From the NCBI RefSeq assembly GCF_020297365.1, contig NZ_JAIXIG010000009.1, forward strand, positions 1-64,000: a stretch of 64,000 nucleotides of DNA, read 5' to 3'. The stretch comes from Curtobacterium oceanosedimentum (GTDB lineage: Bacteria > Actinomycetota > Actinomycetes > Actinomycetales > Microbacteriaceae). The notes under the pieces were generated by a model. It was given only the letters and a program-made list of their open reading frames with translations. It did no database searches and was not told the DNA's origin. Shown in pieces: positions 60,180 through 64,000 of the stretch. Every line of letters starts with the position of its first letter. Position 1 is the stretch's first letter. The translations under genes were made by a program, and so were the position numbers.

Positions 60180-60866
60180 CTACTGCAGGATGAACTGCGC
60201 CGAGCGCTCCGACTCCAGGTCCCCCACCGCGACCTCCAGGTGGTAGCTCGCCCCGCCGGCACTCACCGCGGGCCGTGACGAGTCGCACGTCGACGTCGAC
60301 GACCGGGTGCGGTCCCACGCGATCGCCGGCGTCGTCAGCGTCTGACCGGCCTTGATCGTGACGTCCTGGTTCGTGCCCCCGGTCTGGCAGTCCTTCGACG
60401 ACCAGTACTGCTCCTCGCCCGAGCTGATCGTCAGCACCTGCTGCGCCGACCCGAGGTCCAGGTGGCACGAGTTCTTCCCGGTGTTCTCGATCGACATCGC
60501 GATCTGCGGGTCCTCGGTGGGGCCGTAGGCCTGCTTGTCGAGCACCGGGGTCAGGACGATCTGGTCCTTCGCGCAGGTCGCGCCGTCAGCAGCAGCCGGT
60601 GCGGCCGACGCCGGAGCCGACGCTGCGGACGAGCGCGACGGCGAGGAAGAAGAAGCAGCAGACCCAGATCCAGACCCAGACCCAGACGACGACCCGGCGG
60701 GCGATGCCGAGGCCGTCGGCGCCGCCGACGTGGCCCCGCTCCCCCGCCCGACGACGATCAGCACCACGACCAGGACGACGACCAGCAGCGCCCCGAGCAC
60801 CAGGGCCCGCCGACGCCAGTAGACGACCGGCTTCTCGGGACCGACGGGGTGACGCAACGACGACAT
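60180..60866 (-). CDS. Membrane-anchored Ser/Gly/Ala-linker protein
   Basis: 228 residues: short basic cytoplasmic start, one membrane helix (ALVLGALLVVVLVVVLIVVG), a 50-residue Ser/Gly/Ala linker, then an extracellular beta domain with four Cys (ATCAKDQIVL, NSCHLDLGS, SSKDCQTG, STCDSSRP) likely forming two disulfides. The pattern QIAMSIENTGKNSCHLDLGS is immunoglobulin/DUF4232-like. Function unknown; typical of actinobacterial surface proteins. ATG at 60864-60866. Confidence 0.75.
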   Translation of the reverse strand: MSSLRHPVGPEKPVVYWRRRALVLGALLVVVLVVVLIVVGRGSGATSAAPTASASPAGSSSGSGSGSGSAASSSSPSRSSAASAPASAAPAAADGATCAKDQIVLTPVLDKQAYGPTEDPQIAMSIENTGKNSCHLDLGSAQQVLTISSGEEQYWSSKDCQTGGTNQDVTIKAGQTLTTPAIAWDRTRSSTSTCDSSRPAVSAGGASYHLEVAVGDLESERSAQFILQ

Positions 60867-60930
60867 GCGCACAGGGTAGACAACGCCACGAGACACGAGG
60901 GGGAACCCCGCCGGGTGCCGTGCGAAAGCG

Positions 60931-61473
60931 TCAGAGGATCTTCAGCATGCGGGTGTTGCCGAGGGTGTTCGGCTTGACCCGGGCGAGGTCGAGGAACTCC
61001 GCGACCCCCTCGTCCGACGACCGCACGAGTTCGGCGTAGACGTCGGGCGACACCACGCTCTCGCCGATCTCCAGGTACCCGTGCTTCGTGAAGAAGTCGA
61101 CCTCGAACGTCAGGCAGAAGATCCGGGCGACGCCGAGCGCACGGGCATCGTGTTCGAGCCCCTCGAGCATCCGGTGGCCGACCCGCTTGTGGATCCACCG
61201 CTCGTCGAGCGCCAGGGTGCGGACCTCGGCGATGTCGTCCCAGAACACGGCGAGCGCTCCGCAGCCGATCGGCACACCGTCGGGCCCTTCGGCGATCCGG
61301 AACTGCTGGATCGAGCCGTACAGGGCGACGTTCTCCTTGCCGAGCAGGATGCGCCGGTCGACGTAGGGGGCGATGAGCCGCTGGATGTGCGGGACGTCGG
61401 AGGCGAGCGCCGGCCGCACGAGGATCCCGTGCTCGTCGCGCTCGTGGAACGCGTGCTTCCCGTGCTCTGTCAT
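60931..61473 (-). CDS. Amino-acid N-acetyltransferase (NAGS-like GNAT)
   Basis: 180-residue GNAT domain, the type used as N-acetylglutamate synthase in arginine synthesis of actinobacteria. Segments LVRPALASDVPHIQRLIAPY at the start, GCGALAVFWDDIAEVRTLAL (central strand), the CoA loop KRVGHRMLEGLEHDARALGV and FEVDFFTKHGYLEIGE are typical. Name by similarity of motifs; no arg genes adjacent. ATG at 61471-61473. Confidence 0.83.
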   Translation of the reverse strand: MTEHGKHAFHERDEHGILVRPALASDVPHIQRLIAPYVDRRILLGKENVALYGSIQQFRIAEGPDGVPIGCGALAVFWDDIAEVRTLALDERWIHKRVGHRMLEGLEHDARALGVARIFCLTFEVDFFTKHGYLEIGESVVSPDVYAELVRSSDEGVAEFLDLARVKPNTLGNTRMLKIL

Positions 61474-61494
61474 CCGCCCCACCCTACTGCGCAG

Positions 61495-61589
61495 GACAGG
61501 AACACCTCACGGCGCACGACAGGAGCACCTCACGGCACCAGCACGACAGGACCACCCCACGGCATCCGCGCGACAGGGGGACACCTCAC
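61495..61589. repeat. Four imperfect tandem repeats
   Basis: Units beginning GACAGGA...CACCTCACGGC at 61495, 61518, 61545 and 61572 (23-27 bp spacing) lie upstream of the SRPBCC gene; no function visible. Confidence 0.7.
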
Positions 61590-61627
61590 TGAGCCGCACC
61601 CAGGGTCACCGGCCTACCGTGCGGGTC

Positions 61628-62080
61628 ATGCCTCAGATCATCGAAACCGTCGACGTCAACGTCCCCGTCCGCCAGGCCTACGACCAGTGGACCCGTTTCG
61701 AGGAGTTCCCGCACTTCCTCGACGAGGTCGAGAAGATCGTCCAGGTGGACGACACGACCACCGACTGGACCGTCAAGGTCGCCGGCCAGGTGCGCGAGTT
61801 CCGTGCCGTGATCACCGAGCAGCATCCCGACGAGCGCGTCGCGTGGACCGTCAAGGACGGCGAGACCGACCACGCCGGTGTCGTCACCTTCCACAAGCTG
61901 TCGGACACCGAGACGCGCGTGACCGCGCAGATCGACTGGGAGCCCTCCGGCATCCTCGAGAAGCTCGGCTCCGCCGTCGGCGTCGGCGGCCACGCCGTCA
62001 AGAAGGACCTGCAGAACTACAAGGAGCGCGTCGAGAACGCACCGACCCAGCCGGGTTGGCGCGGCGACGTGCAGGCCTAG
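61628..62080 (+). CDS. SRPBCC/cyclase-type lipid-binding-fold protein
   Basis: 150 residues with the START-like helix-grip fold: NVPVRQAYDQWTRFEEFPHFL (family signature), then WTVKVAGQVREFRAVITEQ, VAWTVKDGETDHAGVVTFH, and a C-terminal helix (KKDLQNYKERVE). Such proteins (polyketide cyclase/dehydrase superfamily) bind lipophilic ligands; most have no known function. ATG at 61628. Ends before the type B palindrome at 62096. Confidence 0.85.
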   Translation: MPQIIETVDVNVPVRQAYDQWTRFEEFPHFLDEVEKIVQVDDTTTDWTVKVAGQVREFRAVITEQHPDERVAWTVKDGETDHAGVVTFHKLSDTETRVTAQIDWEPSGILEKLGSAVGVGGHAVKKDLQNYKERVENAPTQPGWRGDVQA

Positions 62081-62095
62081 TCCACACCACGCGCC

Positions 62096-62137
62096 GGACG
62101 GGAGGCGCGGTGCCAGCTGGCACCGCGCCTCCCGTCC
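62096..62137. terminator. Perfect 42-bp palindrome, terminator (type B)
   Basis: 21-bp arms meeting at CCAG|CTGG, 15 bases after the SRPBCC stop; same family as 19378 and 21257. Confidence 0.8.
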
Positions 62138-62241
62138 GTCGTGCCCCCTTCGGCATCCCCCCACTGAAATGCCGACCTGACGCCCGAGCGCGAGCCTGGC
62201 AGAGTGGTGACACCGGCGGTCGCGCTGGTTCAGTTTTACCA

Positions 62242-62252
62242 TGTCTGAGACA
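62242..62252. promoter_or_regulatory. Candidate operator of the HTH/ImmA operon
   Basis: Palindrome TGTCT-G-AGACA 18 bases before the HTH gene start, next to an A/T-rich GTTTTACC; suitable autoregulator site. Confidence 0.4.
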
Positions 62253-62269
62253 GATGCGAGAGGGGTCAC

Positions 62270-62713
62270 GTGATCGAGTACACCGATGACGACGCACACC
62301 GCCGGGAACTGTCGCGCAAACTGCAGCTCCTGATGGACGTCGTCGAGGCGAACTCCGGACAGCGTCCCCCGTACAAGGAGATCGTCGCGGAGATCGAGGC
62401 GCAGGGTGCCTCGATGAGCCGGCCGCGCTGGGGGTACATGCTCGGCGGCAACGGTCCGGCGGTGCGCGACCAGCGGCTCCTCGCGGCCCTGGCGTCGTAC
62501 TTCGGGGTGCCGGCCGAGTACCTGACCGACGCGGCTGGCAACACCGACGTGCCGGAACGGGTGCAGGCCCAGCTCGAGCTCGTCCTCGAACTCCGCAAGC
62601 GCGAGGTCGTCGCGTTCGCGACCCGACGGCTCGGCGAGTTCGCCTCGGCCGACGAGATCCGCGACTTCACCGAGCACCTGCGGCGGCTCGACGAGTCCGG
62701 CGGCGCGTCGTGA
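62270..62713 (+). CDS. XRE-type helix-turn-helix protein of the ImmA operon
   Basis: 147 residues. YKEIVAEIEAQGASMSRPRWGYMLGGN and LLAALASYFGVPAEYLTD form an atypical XRE helix-turn-helix with a longer turn, as in regulators paired with ImmA/IrrE peptidases. The C-terminal helices (LELVLELRKREVVAFATRRL) probably dimerise. GTG start with GAGAGGGGT upstream. Its TGA overlaps the next GTG (62710). Confidence 0.78.
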   Translation: MIEYTDDDAHRRELSRKLQLLMDVVEANSGQRPPYKEIVAEIEAQGASMSRPRWGYMLGGNGPAVRDQRLLAALASYFGVPAEYLTDAAGNTDVPERVQAQLELVLELRKREVVAFATRRLGEFASADEIRDFTEHLRRLDESGGAS

Positions 62714-63165
62714 ACGTGTGTCGCGACCGGTTCGGCGCACGCCGCCGGCAGTCCGAGGCCCGTCGACGGGTGCAGCGGCTGGGCCTCCCCCGCCGGCTGA
62801 CCCTGCCGGAGCTGACCATCCGTGCGGAGCAGGCACTCGGGAAACCGATCCGGGTGCAGACCACGGAGTTGCCGGGCGACCTGTCCGCGCGGCTCATCCA
62901 GCGTACCGACCACGCCCTGCTCGAGACCCGACCCGGACTGTCCGAACGCTCGCGCGTGGCCTGCGTGCTGCACGAGCTCGCGCACGTGTTCATGGACGAC
63001 AGCGGCTGCGACCACCAGGCGTACACGGGACTGCTCAGCGGTCGGACGGCCTTCACCCGGTCGCTCGACACCCCGCACGAACAGGCAGTCGAGCTGGTCG
63101 CCGACCAGCTCGCGCTCCGGATCGGCCTGCTCGACCCCGACGGCCGTCCCGGGATCTTCCGGTGA
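62710..63165 (+). CDS. ImmA/IrrE-type metallopeptidase
   Basis: 151 residues with the zinc-peptidase motif VACVLHELAHVFMDDSGC (HExxH) and the downstream metal Glu in EQAVELVADQLAL. In known pairs (ImmA-ImmR, IrrE-DdrO) this enzyme cleaves its cognate XRE repressor to induce genes; here that would be the HTH protein just upstream. Coupled by GTGA on both sides, to the HTH gene and to the seven-helix protein that follows. Confidence 0.85.
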   Translation: MNVCRDRFGARRRQSEARRRVQRLGLPRRLTLPELTIRAEQALGKPIRVQTTELPGDLSARLIQRTDHALLETRPGLSERSRVACVLHELAHVFMDDSGCDHQAYTGLLSGRTAFTRSLDTPHEQAVELVADQLALRIGLLDPDGRPGIFR

Positions 63166-64000
63166 CGCTGCACATCTGGGGCTCGATCCCGGTGTGGGTC
63201 GTCCTGACGGTGCTCGTCGTCCGGCTGGTGCTCGTGCGCACCCAGTCGGCGAGCGTCGGCTGGCTCATGGCGTGCTGCGGCTTCGTCGCCGTCGGCCTGA
63301 CCATCAACCAGCCCGAGATCACGTCGTTCCTGGCCGGAGTGACCTCGGTACCGAACATCGCCGACCTGATCGGCCGCTGCCTGATGGTGTGCGGGATGTT
63401 CGCGTTGGCGCAGTCGGTCGAGGCCGCCGCACGGTCGGCCAAGCTCGTGCGCCCCGGTCGGATCGCGGGCTGTCTGGCCGTGCTCGTCGCGCTCGTCGTG
63501 CTGTTCACCATGATCGACGCTCCGACGCCCACGGCGCAGTTCATGGTCGTGTACGGCGACCAGCTGCCGACCGCGTTGTACTCGGCGGTCGAGATGACGT
63601 ACATCGCCATCGTGATCGCCCGGTCCGCCGTGGCGGTGCTGCGCTCGTTCCGCAGCGGAGACGGCCTCGGCCGGATGTACTGGCTGTTCGTCGTCGGCGC
63701 GGCGGGGCTCGTGCTGCTCGCGGCGATCGCCATCGCCCTCGACGCCGTGCACGTCGCCGGGATCGAGCCCGCGGTCGCGGTCCTGTCCACGATCTACGCA
63801 CCGGTGTTCCTGACCTCGATGGTGCTGCTCGCCGTCGGGGCGGCCGGTGGGGTCCTGCCCGACGCGGCACGCGAGTTCCGCGATTGGGGGGACGCCCGGC
63901 GGCGCTTCCGACGCCTCGAACCGGAACTCCGGCGGCTCGAAGCGGCATCGGGCAACACCGGGCTCTACTTCACGATCGTCTGGCAGCGTCGCCAGTGGCG
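63162..64000 (+). CDS. Multi-helix membrane protein, MAB_1171c-like (truncated by window end)
   Basis: GTG start at 63162 inside the previous stop (GTGA). About 279 residues are visible with seven hydrophobic segments, starting IPVWVVLTVLVVRLVLV and including CLAVLVALVVLFTMI and YWLFVVGAAGLVLLAAIAIA, and then a soluble start (RRRFRRLEPELRRLEAASG). Arrangement matches the family labelled MAB_1171c putative transporter that follows HTH-ImmA pairs. The 3' end lies beyond the window. Confidence 0.72.
   Translation, partial: MTLHIWGSIPVWVVLTVLVVRLVLVRTQSASVGWLMACCGFVAVGLTINQPEITSFLAGVTSVPNIADLIGRCLMVCGMFALAQSVEAAARSAKLVRPGRIAGCLAVLVALVVLFTMIDAPTPTAQFMVVYGDQLPTALYSAVEMTYIAIVIARSAVAVLRSFRSGDGLGRMYWLFVVGAAGLVLLAAIAIALDAVHVAGIEPAVAVLSTIYAPVFLTSMVLLAVGAAGGVLPDAAREFRDWGDARRRFRRLEPELRRLEAASGNTGLYFTIVWQRRQW

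Noticed and set aside
1-64000. CRISPR array
   Set aside because: No series of equal repeats with unique spacers was seen; tandem repeats at 22910 and 61495 are contiguous or irregular.

Overview
The window is high-GC chromosomal DNA with many GTG starts and tightly overlapping ATGA/GTGA gene junctions. It looks like a Gram-positive actinobacterium. Gene content (AztABCD zinc uptake, DUF4383, PPK2, RadA, an HTH/ImmA/seven-TM trio) suggests a Microbacteriaceae member close to Curtobacterium. This placement is inference, because no rRNA or other definitive marker is present.

Layout. 1-11.1 kb: a lipoprotein, then a peptide/opine-type ABC transporter operon with a ROK sugar kinase on the minus strand, facing a ROK repressor, M81 metallopeptidase and CutC operon on the plus strand. 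11.1-16 kb: an aztA | aztB-D-C-D zinc import locus with two AztD-like lipoproteins and two candidate Zur boxes. 16-31 kb: ordinary chromosomal genes (VOC, GNAT, TetR, aldo/keto reductase, MsrA, PPK2, acyl-CoA synthetase, GT39-like mannosyltransferase, BKACE, an MFS pump with a divergent MmyB-type regulator). 31.1-38.4 kb: a six-gene minus-strand operon. It encodes a beta-propeller protein and a cupin protein that appear to be the two halves of fungal aldos-2-ulose dehydratase (AUDH), with a Tat-exported BBE-type flavin oxidase, a UDP-GlcNAc 2-epimerase homologue, an exporter and an acyltransferase. This is the most interesting candidate new pathway.

39.0-56.5 kb: a 17.5-kb integrative island in the 3' end of tRNA-Ser(CGA). 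It is bounded by 27-bp direct repeats at 38974-39000 and 56501-56527. It carries a tyrosine integrase and excisionase, an orphan VbhA-like antitoxin, an MccF-like LD-carboxypeptidase, paired tiny MAKS proteins beside a DUF6338-like membrane protein, a GIY-YIG-like nuclease operon, an MbcA/ParS-like antitoxin, several decayed genes, two long non-coding repeat-rich stretches, and a 1001-aa SIR2/STAND-like protein that is probably anti-phage. The last gene and parts of the non-coding DNA are visibly less GC-rich than the chromosome.

56.7-64 kb: chromosome again (SGNH hydrolase, radA, SseB-like, cold-shock protein, an N-acetyltransferase, SRPBCC protein), ending in an HTH/ImmA-IrrE/MAB_1171c-like gene trio cut by the window edge. 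A family of long intergenic palindromes, probably bidirectional terminators, recurs five times in the core regions and was not seen in the island.
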